Below are positions 48,399 to 60,619 of a stretch of DNA of 64,000 nucleotides, in pieces. The stretch spans positions 104,759,759 to 104,823,758 of the forward strand of contig NC_080578.1 in the NCBI RefSeq assembly GCF_029962835.1, given 5' to 3'. A program made the position numbers and the translations under genes. The notes under the pieces are model-generated. The model was given only the letters and a program-made list of their open reading frames with translations, was not told where the DNA came from and did not search any database. The stretch's first letter is position 1; each line of letters begins with the position of its first letter. The DNA comes from Magnolia sinica (taxonomy: Eukaryota; Streptophyta; Magnoliopsida; Magnoliales; Magnoliaceae).

Positions 48399-51122
48399 TG
48401 TTAGATTAGATTTTTTTTCTTCTAAGATCAGATTGCTAGCTATGTAGATTTCTTTCTAGATTTCTCTGGATTATTTTTTCTTTATTTAGCTACCCTTAGG
48501 ATGAATCTAGATAGGGATAGTTTAGTAATTTCACACAATAAGAAAGCCTATAAATAGGCGGCAGTGTAATACGATTTTCAATTCATTCCAATACAGCTGC
48601 TGTTCTCTCTTCTTCTTCTTCCAAAAGTTTTTGATTTTTGTTTCATGGTGGCTGCAGCCACACGTCAGCAGGAAGCTGGGTTTTAGACCCAACAAAGTAG
48701 TATCAGAGCTACTGATCCTTGGGCCTCATCAGCCGTAAGAAGGAGGCTCTACACTGCCTGTTTTGGGTCTGCAATACCCAAGACAAATCAGCCGTAGAAG
48801 GAGGTCTCGCACTCCCTATTTTCCCTCTGCCAGGTTTGTTTGATCGTCAGTTGTGGGCGCCCCATAACCCACAAGTCAATTTTTTTTCAGAAACAGTTTC
48901 CAGCAAAAAATCTGCTTTGAAAAAAAATCCAATTGAAAAAATTTGTTTTCAAAAATCAGATTGCAACAACAATCTGTTATCAAAAAATCAGATTGCAAAA
49001 AAAATCTGATTGAAAAAATCTGTTTTCAAAAATCAGATTGCAGCAACAATCTGTTATCAAAAAATCAGATTGTAAAAAAATTCGATTGAAAAAATCTGTT
49101 TTCAAAAATCAGATTGCAGCAACAATCTGTTATCAAAAAATCAGATTGCAAAAAAAACTGTTTGTAAAAAAAAGAGATTGCAAAAAAAAAAATCTGTTTT
49201 AAAAAATCAGATTTTAGCCCAAAAAAAATCTGTTTAAAAAATATTCAGATTTTTCTTTCATCTATATTTTTTTTATTATAAAAAAATTAGCCGTTTTAAA
49301 AAATATATAGAAAAGATGGCTAGCACAATCCAGCCGCAGGTTCCTAAGTTGTCAAAGGACAACTATGAAAAATGGTGCATCCAAATGAAGGCATTGTTCG
49401 GGTCGCAAGAATTATGGAAAATCATCACGGAAGGGTATGAAGAAACCACTATGGAAGAAGAAGCCGCCTTCACCAATGAAGAAAAGATCACTCTAAAAAA
49501 TCAAAGGAAGAGAGACAATAAGGCTTTGTTTCTCCTCTATCAAGGGTTGGATGAATCCACCTTCGAAAAGATTGCCGAAGCAATATCAAGCAAGCAAGCA
49601 TGGGATACCCTTAGCACCATCTTCAAGGGTGTAGATCGAGTGAAGCGGGTTCGCCTTCAAACATTAAGAACCGAGTTCGAAGTGACTCACATGAAGGAAG
49701 GTGAGAATATTACTGATTATTTTTCACGTTTGCTTGTAACTGTCAATAATTTGAAAAGAAATGGTGAAATAATTGAAGATGTCCGAGTTATTAAAAAGAT
49801 ACTTCGATCCCTCACATCCAGTCTATGCTCGTAGATTCACCTTGCATCACAAAATGATTAAAAATAAAGCATTAAACAGTATCATGCTTGTAAATCCAAC
49901 TAATAAATGGGGTCTAATATGCAATATTTGACCCTCAACACCATGCCGATAGAACAAGCTTTAGAGTCAAGATTGACTCTGAATAATAACAATGGTGGAC
50001 GTGGAAGTTCACAACGTGGTGGACGTTTTGCTAACAATCGCGCAAGAGGCAGAGGGCGCGGATACCAACAAAGCCATGGCCAAAACCAGCAGAAAAATAC
50101 CAATTTCCGTGGAAGAGGAAATGGTAGAGGTAGATCTATGCATGGACGAGGAAGTACAAAGAACATCCAATGCTACAATTGCAACAAGCTTGGCCACTAT
50201 GCATCTGATTGCTAGAGCAAGCCGGTGACTTAAGATGAGCTATCCAACTATGCCGAAGCATCAAACCATGAACAAGAAAGCTCCACACTTCTCCTTGCAC
50301 AAGAGAAAGGTAGTGATTAGCATGATGTATGGTATCTCGACACGGTGCAAGTAATCACATGTGCGGCGACAAGAAACTCTTTGTGGAACTCACAGAAGGA
50401 GTTCATGGCGATGTAACGTTTGAAGACTCATAAAAAATGCCTGTGAAAGGTAAAGGTAAAATCCAAATCTTTCAGAAGAATGGTGTTCCAAACTATATCT
50501 CCAATGTGTACTACGTGCCTAACATGAAAAGTAACATACTGAGTCTCGGACAACTCCTCGAAAAAGGGTATGTCATACACATGGAGAACTCTTCTCTTTA
50601 CATTAGAGATATGCATGGACGTTAGATTATAAAAGTCCAGATGGTGAAGAATCGTATGTTTCCTCTCCATATAAACACAATGCTTGAGAAGTGTTTTTAT
50701 GGAAAAGCAAAGAATGATTCCTGGATGTGGCATCTTCGCTTTGGCCATCTAAATTTCAGTGGCCTGAAACTTCTGTCCTCATCAAGCATGGTGCATGGTT
50801 TGCCTACTATTGAAGCTCCAGAACATGTGTGTGAGGCGTGCACACTTGGAAAACAACAAAGGAACTCCTTTCCGAGTGGAGTATCCCGAAGAGCAAGAGA
50901 ACCGTTGCAGTTGGTTCACACTGACATCTGTGGACCATTAGATCCAATCTCTCTTGGAGGTAATAAATACTTTATTACCTTCATTGACGATTTCAGTAGA
51001 AAATTATGGGTGTATGTAATCAAAGAGAAGTCTAGTGCTTTTAATATTTTTAAAAATTTTAAGGCCCTTGTTGAAAAAGAAAGATTTTCTTTTGAATATT
51101 TTGTCCCCTTTTATTCGTACAT
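48399..51122 (+). mobile_element. Ty1/copia retrotransposon, 5' part, broken, cut by another element
   Basis: LTR 48399-48694 (TGTTAG..CCCAACA) is followed by a PBS-like TAGTATCAGAGC, an A-rich leader with a short tandem array, a gag region (from 49316, starting MASTIQPQVPKL), and a CCHC zinc knuckle (CYNCNKLGHYASDC, about 50170). After these come a GAG-pre-integrase region and the start of the integrase (to about 51120). Gag then integrase before RT marks the copia superfamily. The copy is broken with several breaks in the part present, and ends where the LTR at 51123 begins. Gag is better preserved than in the other fossils of the window, suggesting a younger insertion. Confidence 0.88.
48932..49160. 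repeat. About 77-bp tandem array in the copia leader, three units
   Basis: ATTGAAAAAATCTGTTTTCA-type units begin at 48932, 49009 and 49085 and include AGATTGCAGCAACAATCTG. Copy A has roughly one unit at the matching place. Confidence 0.85.
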
Positions 51123-54100
51123 GTAACATCCTTGATTTTCACTGTTTTGGATTTCCAAAAATCCATCAATTTTTATTTTTATTTTTATTTTATTTAATTA
51201 ACCTAAACATTACTTAATGACCATTAGCACTCAATGTCAGTTTATACAGGGTGTACCAGTGAAGAACCGCACAAGTCCAGTTAATCATGTAACGTCTCGT
51301 CCAACCAGAACAGTGTACTGAGGCGTCCTCGTAGGAATTGCTGCAGGACCGTTCATTTAAACTACTCATGGTTTGGTGCCATAACTAAATTAAGTTAGGA
51401 TTATCCCATTAAAGTAGACCAGTCGGGTTGTGATTGGGCCAAGTGCGGGCCGTCAAGCCAAATGGCCATTTACACTTAGCAGCAGCCCGTGCGGGCTATA
51501 CCGTGACATGGGAAGGTCAGAAAATTAAAAAAATTGAGGGGAGCATAGATCTCACTGGGCTTGGGGACCATCGTGGACCACGGACCCAGTGGAGATCCAG
51601 AAGTAGGATCTGGCAATGCGTCCCACCAATGCCAAAATTGAAATCTGGCACGTGTAAATAAAACTGAAATGTAAGACATTTCAGCCATCAGATTTTTTCA
51701 TAATTTACGATGAGGGTCTAATATATTTTTCTACACCCGCCTACAAAATCTGGGACCTGATCGTGAAGCGGTGACCGTTGATTGTAAATCGGACCGTTGC
51801 GGTAAAATCCCGCATCCGTTTACCCCCAAATTTTGCATGGCCCTTCATCGGGCCATGGGGCACCTATCCTATAAGTTTCATGGTTAGAGGGCCACAAGAA
51901 CTGTCCCGGTTATCTAAACAACTCTAGACCGCTCGTTGGTGGACCACTAGTTCCAAAACTATAGAATAATGTCCGTCTCATTGGGCTTGACGTCCATTGT
52001 GGGAATCGGACCTGGGTACGGTCCAGAACCGGTCAACTTGAGCTGAAGGACGAGTGCATGAGAAGTGCAAATACCCTAAAGGAAGGAGTTGGAACTTAAG
52101 TGAATTGACTCGTCCACTCTCATGCAAAGTTGAGGATTTTGGACCGTCGGTTTGTGACCAAACATCACACATAGAGTGAGGATATTTTCCTGCTCATATC
52201 CGTATAGCCGCAGCCCCGATCGACCATCAGCGACTGTTGAACGGACTTCTCGTCATATCTGTCGATCGGCGCATCCAAATGGCAGTCCGATTATATCCAT
52301 ATATAGATCATCATTAGGGCTAATTATCCTACGGTGTATATTGACTTGCACACCCCATAGTGGGCCCTAGAGCTTAGAAAGAGCCTCTCATAGGTCTAGT
52401 ATAGTAAAAACCTAACACTTGGGGCCATTGTCACCAAATCTGGCATTATAAAAGGGCCTCATTTAGGGCACCCCTCTCTCATACGAATTTGCCCTAGGGA
52501 ACAAAGGGAGAGAGGAGAAAGAGAGAAGGAGAGAAGGAAGAAGGGAGAGAAAGCTGGGCCAAAGGGAGGTGAGATCTAGAAACCCCTCTTCCCTTTCCTC
52601 AAGAAACCCCACATTCATAAATGCAAGCGATTTCCATCTGATTAGGGAGGTAAGCACCCATCCTTTTTGTAATCCTTTACGTTGAGCTAGGATTTGTATG
52701 AAATCCTAACATGTAAGTGTATTGTCTTAGGATTCCGGCCGATCAACATCGAGTTTGGCGCTTCTAGGTCGTTTTTCAAGATCTCAACGATCCATAGGTG
52801 CGGACTATTACTCTTAGGTGACCTAGCACCAATTTTAATACGAGATTAATGATTTTGATTGCTTGGATGTTATTTTTGAAAGCTTAGGAAATCCTAGGAA
52901 TTGTATGTTGGTTGAAATGGTATGGATTTATATGTTTGACTCTCTCTCATGATGTCGTTTATGATTCTCACATGATTTGATGTATGGATGATCATATGCT
53001 CATGCCGTGTTGATTTTTATACGTTGTTGCTTCATATTTCGTATGATTTCATTACTCTTACGTATATGATTTCTCAACATGGAGGAAGTGTTAACTTCCT
53101 CAATAACCCACACCACACACATACACTTTATTTATAATATTAAGGATTTGCTTGTAGGAAAATTTGAATTATATGTTGAGCAACATGAGAACATGGTGTT
53201 GAATATGTTTAATGTTACATTGGTAGTTGGCATGCTATGAGTCACTATTTCCACCCTTGGGTTGGTCAAGAACATGAGGAGAGCGAAGGTGGTTCCGTTA
53301 GTAGGACCACCTTGAGGCAAAACCCATAGGTTTGGACGAGTATGCGTGGGCGGCAGTAGTCAGGCTACATGGGTCGCTTGTACCCGATGTCGTTCCGCCA
53401 CATACTTGCCTGCGCTCGTGCGGTTTAGTCCACTGGCTGACCCACCTAGTTTGTTAACCTTGTTTGCTCACATATGTATAGAAACTGGAACACCCCACCA
53501 CCGTTTTAGCCCATCGATACTGGATGGAATATTGATCCACGTCTCGTGAGTCGGGCATGGTGGAATGGGACACTATGTTCGAGCCGTCGGCCTATGCTGA
53601 GGTGACGAGCATCCCGTAGTGACCGCGAGCGACCCCATATTCAGCACCCCCATATGCTTGAAGTCGGGGATGGGAGAAACCTAACGGGGTCAAGGATCGC
53701 GGGTCTCGGCCTCACACATTGGGGGTTTTGGCCTCGCAACTAGTTCGGGGCATTTGATACGTGGGGTGTATCGATTCCCCAATCTGCTCGATGAATGGAC
53801 TTAACTAAGAACCCGGTTAACATCATCATTGCATGACATTAACTAGGTTGGCGACTCGGCAGTCGAGGTCGCACTGAGGGAGTGTAGATGGGTGACCAAG
53901 ATTGTGAGACCTGTACCCTATACCGTACTGTTCTGGAGGGTTATGCGGTCCTCTTAGTCAAATTCTGGCGACTCGTGATCTGTAATCGGTAGTTGCGCGT
54001 GATCCTGAGTCATATCCCATTTTTTTTTAGAGTCGGCTCGACCCGAGACCTATACCTTAGCGACCGCGCCGTCGCCGCGGTTCCGATGCCGCGTCTCGTG

Positions 54101-54599
54101 TGCTGAGGCGATACCTAGGCCAGGAGTTGTGGGCCTGGGAATAAATCGAGGAAACACCGCAGGCAACGTGTGCACCGTTTCCAGGAAGATTCCTGGTTGA
54201 GAGAATGGAATCTCTACCCATACCCTCCTCTTTCCACCAAGTCAACCAAGGCCTTACATTTCCCATACTTTTTATGCCAACAAGGCAATGCTACCCATAC
54301 CCCATCTCATCTCATGCCCAAAAAGTCAATTAGCCCCATCTCTCACCCATACACACTCCATGTCACTCATTTCTCTCTCTCTCTCTTTCACTTCCCCATT
54401 TTCAAGCAAGCACCGTCCAAGGCATGAGAGCTCCATGTGAGAGCTTTGTGTGGCCCACTTCTTACCTCTCATCTCCTCCATCCAACCATCCAGACTCCAT
54501 CATTCTCCGTCAAAGTCGAAGCCGAGGAGCTTAGCTTGCCATTGATCTAAGAAGAAGCAGAAAAAGGTGGGTGCTTCTTTCTCTTCCTCTCTCTCTCTC

Positions 54600-55613
54600 T
54601 CTCTACCATTTTATATGATGATGTGGCCGTGTGGCCCACCCAGATAGACCTCATCATGAAGCATGTATTCTATCCAAGCCGTATGTAGGTGGGATCCACT
54701 TTATATATGTGTTGTATCCACAACATCCGGCCATTTGGTGGCCCCCATGTGGCACATTTGTAGGTGGGGTCCACCTTATATGTATATGTTTCCCAAACCG
54801 TCCAGCGTCCAGGGACGCTGGACGTGGCTGAAGAGTGAAGTGTGAACCGACGGGTACAACCAATGAAATTGCAAATTTAATTTTGAATGTAAACTTTAGG
54901 GTGGGTTGCTCATGCAGGCCCCACCTTAATGTAGGGCTTTGATCCACTCTGTCCATCATGTTTCCCACCTCATTTTAGGCGTTGAGCCGAAAAATGAGGC
55001 CAAACCGACTTACTGATGGGCCATACCATATCAAACAGTGACTTTCACCGTTTAAATTCACTCGATTTTTCCTACATGCCGGAAGATGTCCAATATTAGA
55101 CTTGATGGACTTCTCATGGGCTGTAGAAATCAATGGGCGGGATGGATTCTCCCGATGTGGGCCCCATGTATGAAAAACCTCAAAACAATGGGATTTTCAA
55201 AAAAAAAAAAAGGGGGTCAGACGCTGCTGGCGTCAGCGTGAAAACGGGTAGGGACCCACGGCTCCAGCCATGGGCCCCACCATGATGTATATTTGCCATC
55301 CAACCCACTCATATGGTGGGCCACTTCCAACAGCGGGCCCCCTTTAAAAATCAGCCTCATCCAATGCTCAGGTGGCCCACATCAGAGGAAAACAGTGGGA
55401 TTGAACGTATACTATTGAAACCCATTATGGGTCCACGGAAGTTTTGGAATCAATATGAAATTTGTTTTTAGTCTTCATCCACGTCTGTGGACCTTATCAA
55501 TGGGTTGGATGTAGACTTTATAGTGAGCCCCATGTGGAACCCACCGTTGATGTATGTGTTTTGCTTACACTGTCCACACCTGGACGGTGGGACCACCCCA
55601 CGTGTGGGGCTGA

Positions 55614-55650
<37 letters not shown>

Positions 55651-56230
55651 TATATTGTATATATTATAAATTTTATATATAGATTTTATATTATGTTATA
55701 TTACATGTACATGATGGTGGGCTTCATGGGACCCACCATAATGCATGTGTTGCATCCAAGTTGTCCATCCATTTTGAAAGCTCATTTCATGGCGTGAGCT
55801 AAAGAATGAGTCAGATCCATAGCTCATGTGGACCCCGCCCTTGATGCATGTGTTACATCCAAACCGTCCAACTATTTGGCAAGCTTGTCTTAACAGGCTT
55901 GAGACAAAAAAAATAAGTCAGATCTAAAGTTTAAGTGGACCCCACCGTTCAAGGTAGTGGACAATGACGTCCACTGCACAAAATTTCTAAGGGCCACGGG
56001 AGTTTCCTATTAAGCTGATATTTGTTCCACTTCATCTATCATTACGATAAATTATGAACATGTTGGATGGGAAACATATGTTATGGTGGACATTAGGAAC
56101 TTAAATGGTGGAAATCATTGCCACCACTTTTATTTGGGTGTGGCCCGTTTGATATACATGGAGCCCATTGGTGTGGCCCATTTGATGTACGTATGACCAT
56201 GTCAGGGGGAGGCCATCTTGATGTATTGTG
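54600..56230. repeat. Stretch of dispersed GGGCCCAC/ATGTATGTG phrases
   Basis: Successive partial copies of the family seen as MITE arms upstream of LTPG-1: GGGCCCACCATGATGTAT- and CATCCAACC-type phrases recur every 100-250 bases in either orientation. No open frame of interest. Confidence 0.55.
55612..55680. repeat. (TG)n(TA)n microsatellite
   Basis: A run of TG dinucleotides passes directly into a run of TA dinucleotides and TATAT-rich sequence. Confidence 0.9.
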
Positions 56231-57560
56231 GCCCGTCCAGTGGGGCCCACCTTAATGTATAGGAGGCCCATGTTATGAGGCCCACTTTAATGTATTTTGG
56301 GCCCAATTGTCGGGCCCACTTTAATGAATTTTGTGGCCCATTGTCGGGCCGACTTTAATGTATTTTGGGCCCAATTGTCGGGCCCACTTTAATGAATTTT
56401 GTGGCCCATTTGTCGGGCCCACTGTGATATATTTTGTGGCCCATTTGTCGGACCCACTTTGATGTATTTTGTGGTCCATTCGAGGTGTCCATCTTGATGC
56501 ATGCACTCCTTATTCACACCGTCCAGCAGCTACTGGACAGTGGGGCCCTCCTTATTATACGTTTATTATATGTGTTGTATAAGCATACCGTCCATATGCA
56601 GTATGAGCCAGCACGATGTATTATTTATCCACACCGCCCAATCTCTGGACGTGGGATGTGGAACCCGTGCAACATATGTATTTTATTCCCTGCAGTCCAT
56701 CTGTGTAAGGTCCACCTTGATGTATCCGTTGTACACATGGATCCCTCATGATATATATAAGTTTTTTTTTTTTATATCCATATTGTCCAACTATTTGGAC
56801 AGGATGCACCAAGATGTATTTTTATCCACGTCATCCAGGGTAGGCAGCCCATTATGATATATATCAGGGCCCATGGGTTGAGGCCCATTGAGACGTATTC
56901 AAGGCCCTTGGGTTAAGGCCCATCGAAATGTATTTAGAGCCCATGAGCAGAGCCCACCTCATATATTCCATCCTAACCGTCCAGATCATAGAGGACTAGC
57001 TTCGATGTATGTTTTATCCACATCGTCTGTGGGACGAGTGACCCATTAGATGTATGCATGCTATATCCACACTAACCATCTAGTGGGGGCCCATTTGCTG
57101 CATGTATAGGGCCTACCTATTGTGCATTTGTGCGGCTATTTGATGCAACCCACTTGATGTGTACGAGGCCCATTAGTGCGGCCCATTGATGCAAGGCCTA
57201 TTGAGACACGTATTGGGCCCATGACGCGTGACCCATTTGATGCGTATAAGACCCATGGGTAGGGCCCACATGTTATGTATTTGAAGCCCATGAGCAGGGC
57301 CCACCTGAGGTTTATATATGGGCCCCATTATGTGGCCCACTTGTATTTGAGGCCCACGGGTTGCGGCCCATGGGTCGTGGCCCATTATGATGTATACTCG
57401 GCTCATACGTCGTGGCCCATTGAGATGTGTTTCTAACCCATTTAGTAAGGCCATTGTGAAATGTTCCTGCTCATGTGATGAGGCCCATCGAGATGTATTT
57501 CTGGCTCATATGATGCGGCCCATAGCGATGTGCATTAGGCCCATGTGATGCGACCCACTT
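56231..57560. repeat. Degenerate satellite of GGCCCA-ATGTAT units
   Basis: The best-ordered part (56302-56500) has units of about 35 bases starting CCCATTTGTCGGGCCCACTT at 56302, 56338, 56370, 56405, 56440 and 56475. Further right the same words continue with looser spacing. Six perfect GGGCCCAC words and one GGACCCAC were located (56243, 56312, 56380, 56415, 57262, 57297; 56450). Confidence 0.85.
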
Positions 57561-57680
57561 GATTTATGAGACCATTCTGTAAGGTCATGGGCCTGCTATA
57601 TGTTTGGCCCTGTGTGGGCCACTCGTCGAGAGCAATATTGATTAGATGTCCACACTGTGACCTTCCCTTAGGCCTTGATC

Positions 57681-57969
57681 TGCCGATTGCCTAATATGGA
57701 TCGAGGCTGATTATCGATGGAGCTCGATTACCGATTCTGATTTGTCTTGGTCGATTGCCTAATACCGATCGAGGCTAATTATTGATCGAGGCCAATTACC
57801 GATTCTGATTTATTGCAACTGATTGTTGATTGTCGATCGAGGCCGATTATCGATCGAGGTCGATCATCGATTCTAATTTGTCGTAGCCGATTGTTAATTA
57901 TCGATCGAGGCTGATTACCGATTTCGATTGTCGAGGCCGATTTCGATTGCCGAGGCCGATTGTCGAGAC
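57681..57969. repeat. CGATCGAGG higher-order tandem repeat
   Basis: Four units of about 69 bases (57681, 57751, 57820, 57888), each made of smaller GATCGAGGCCGATTA-type sub-repeats of about 20 bases. A remnant appears again at 58213-58250. Confidence 0.85.
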
Positions 57970-58952
57970 TTATATGATGTATATGCGATCCGAAGTTGAG
58001 GCCCATTGTGATGCATTGGAGGGTCAGGCGATGGAGTCCATTGTGATGTATATGAGGCCCATGTGAGAGGCCTATCGTGATATGTATTAAGCTCTTGAGT
58101 AAGGCCCATGGTGTTCTATATTTGGCCCTTGTGTGAGGTCATGGGCCCACTATATGTTAGGATCCATGAGGGTCATTCCTTGGGGGCAATGTTGGGTAAA
58201 TGTCTACATTGTCGAGGCCGATTGTCGATGCCGGTTGTTGATACTGATTATGAGTATGTGACAGCATAGCATCATGATACATGCCCATCGCATCATCTGC
58301 ATGTTTGTTATGAGATGTGGTTGATCATTGCGTATGTCATTGAGCATGTTCTTATGAGACTCCCTGATAGGCGGAGGTTATCTCACATGAGTACGCGGTG
58401 TGCGCAGGATTGATGTATGACTGGATTTTATGACTCATGCATCTCGCATTATGATTACTTTGTGCCCTAGAGATATCAGGGTCGTAGCCTCCACAGGCAT
58501 ATCGTGGATGGCCAAATGGGACACCGGAAATGTTTGGTTCTAGCATACGGGCGCCATAGATGTCCCTGGGTGAAAATCCCTAAACCTCCATGGCCAGGAG
58601 ACGCCCCAACGTCGAGACCGAGTGGATACATGAGCGCCCGAGTGCCGAATACCAGGAGGCCGCGTCTCCCACTATGTCGTGGTCGGTTGGGAGGGGGTGT
58701 GGCCTTACCCGCCCGAGGGTAGGGGGCAATACTAGGCTGAGTTTGACCAGCTCGTGAATGGGTCCGCTATCAACATGCCGGATAGGTATTGGTAGACTAT
58801 TGGTTAGGCGGATAGTGAGGTTTCTTACACTCACTTGGACTGTGTGGCTAGGAGAGCGGCAGTGCCATTTGGAGTGTACTAAACTCCGGTGATGATCCCA
58901 GAGATAAACCATACTGATATGTGGACTTATTAGGCAGGAGTTGCATATTCAT

Positions 58953-58972
58953 TCATTCATTCATTCACTATC
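58953..58972. repeat. (ATTC)5 microsatellite
   Basis: About five ATTC tetranucleotides in a row. Confidence 0.85.
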
Positions 58973-59375
58973 CACTCGGGCTGGTGGTGCACAACTATTT
59001 GTTATGTGTACCTTCGCAATGACTAGGATTTTGATTAGGGCACACGACCAACCTAAGATCGGGAGTTTACCACATTGGGTCTAACCATCTAAATTAGGTA
59101 TGGGACTAGTTTGGATAGAAGTCCATTGTGATGGACCCCATAGCCTGTGATACTACGTACTACCATACCGACTTCACACTCCAGCATAGTCATTCCATTT
59201 GCACTGCATGTTGCATTACATCCGCAGCATATGGTATGGTTGATGCTATTCATTTTACTTATCAGGAATGTATATTGCATTGCATCCTCTGCATCTGATA
59301 TTTGGCTCTCTACGACTCTTCATTTGCATACTGATTTGTAGTGTGTATTTTAATATTGTATGATTTATGCACTTA

Positions 59376-59545
59376 TCAATATTTCCGCTTACTCTGTTAT
59401 CGTGTGATTTATGACTTTGTCAGTATCTCTGTTTACTCTGATAATTCCTGCTCTTGTCAGTATCTCTGCTTACTCTGATAATTCATGATCTTGTTCCTAT
59501 ATCTGTTTATTCTGATATTGTACGATTTATGGATCACCAATATTT
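59376..59545. repeat. Tandem repeat of about 37-45 bp, about four units
   Basis: TCAGTATCTCTGTTTACTCT-type units recur (59376, about 59420, 59457, 59494); the middle two are 37 bases apart and nearly identical. Confidence 0.8.
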
Positions 59546-60619
59546 CCGGTCTTATATAATGATGGCATTGTATTGAATACTTGACACTTATCTTGTGCAC
59601 ACACTTGCACCACCCTCTAAGCTTTCTATAAGCTTATGCACGATAGATGCGTGCAGGAGATGTTAGGTTGCAGCATTGTAGAGCTTGGAGTGTGCAACGG
59701 TCTTCTGGAGCTTGACTTTCGATTTATGTATTTTTCCTTTCAGCATTGTACTCAAATGATTATATTAGTGGATATGTGATGATGATGTTATTGCCTGTAT
59801 GATTTGGGTACACTTGTGGTTATGCTTATTACAAGATAAATGTACATTGGCAAAAAAAAATCCTCCTTGTAGGATCCCAGGATCGGAATCTGGCGTATGA
59901 ACGCTAGGATCCGAGAATGGGGTACTACGGAGGCTGTCGGCACCAGATTCGGCGATTGGGATTCCTGTGAATTAAATTTCCGGGTTTGGGGCGTGACAGT
60001 CTCCTAGGCATGGTTTTGTGATGGAATCACATCATATCATCCTGCATGCATGCACATTAACAAGACTAGATAGATGTTTATGATTGATTGCTTTTCATTA
60101 AATTCTTATTATAATTGATGCTTGTTGCAACTTAAGGCTAATAGCACCCACTGAGTTGATCACTCACTCCCACTCTGGGACGGTGTTTTAAAACACCAAC
60201 CAGACCCGTTCATAGATGCAGGAGATACATATTTCATGGAGCCTGGTGGCGCGAGCCTCGAGGAGGAGGGCGAGTTCCCTTATTTCCTGTTGATGAGCTG
60301 GACCCCGTCGAATCAGTAGATGAGTCGTTGGATTGTCGAGTAGCGGCTCAGATTTATTCCTTTGGTCGTATTATTCTTTTTGTGAATTTGTTGGGCGTCA
60401 CCTTGTGCGCCCGTTTGTTTTCTTTTAGGTATGTATATATAAGTATAATTGATTTTCTTCTATTTCAGTAGACTTGTGTGGTTGTGCTTCATGTTCCAGG
60501 AAGTTCCAGAATGCGCATTTAGACTGGATTAATCGCATATTAATGAAAACTGGATATAAGTGACCCCGGGAACTCGGGAGTCGAGCGTATGCACGACCCC
60601 CGATTTTCAGGGTGTTACA

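Larger units (their letters stand above)
32597..49190 (+). repeat. 16.4-kb head-to-tail duplication, copy B
   Basis: Second copy, same content and orientation as 16163-32545. Its right end continues into the rest of the copia element, whereas copy A stops in that element's leader. Copies A and B are separated by about 50 bases (32546-32596) not found in the corresponding places of either copy. Confidence 0.95.
51123..60619 (+). mobile_element. Long LTR-type region, Ty3/gypsy style, with nested insertion
   Basis: The start TGTAACATCCTTG and the end CAGGGTGTTACA are near inverted repeats, and the end is followed at once by a PBS-like TGGTATCAAAGC, so 60619 looks like the 3' edge of a 5' LTR. 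The span is far too long for one LTR. A second LTR terminus (TTTGGGGCGTGACA, ending at 59998) lies inside, so another LTR element or solo LTR is probably nested; its left edge, possibly near 54000-54120, was not resolved. A TATA-like ATTATAAAAGGG at about 52443 fits an LTR promoter. No coding domains were seen, so coding status and age cannot be judged. Confidence 0.55.

Noticed and set aside
49316-51126. Open frames of the copia gag and integrase regions as host genes
   Set aside because: LTR, PBS-like site and domain order show they belong to a broken copia element.
54631-54968. Overlapping open frames on both strands
   Set aside because: They arise from stop-poor GGGCCCAC/ATGTAT dispersed repeats; the same peptides would recur wherever the repeat lies.
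56302-56500. CRISPR-like regular repeats of about 35 bases
   Set aside because: The units are contiguous and diverged with no spacers, and the DNA is a plant nuclear genome; it is a degenerate satellite.
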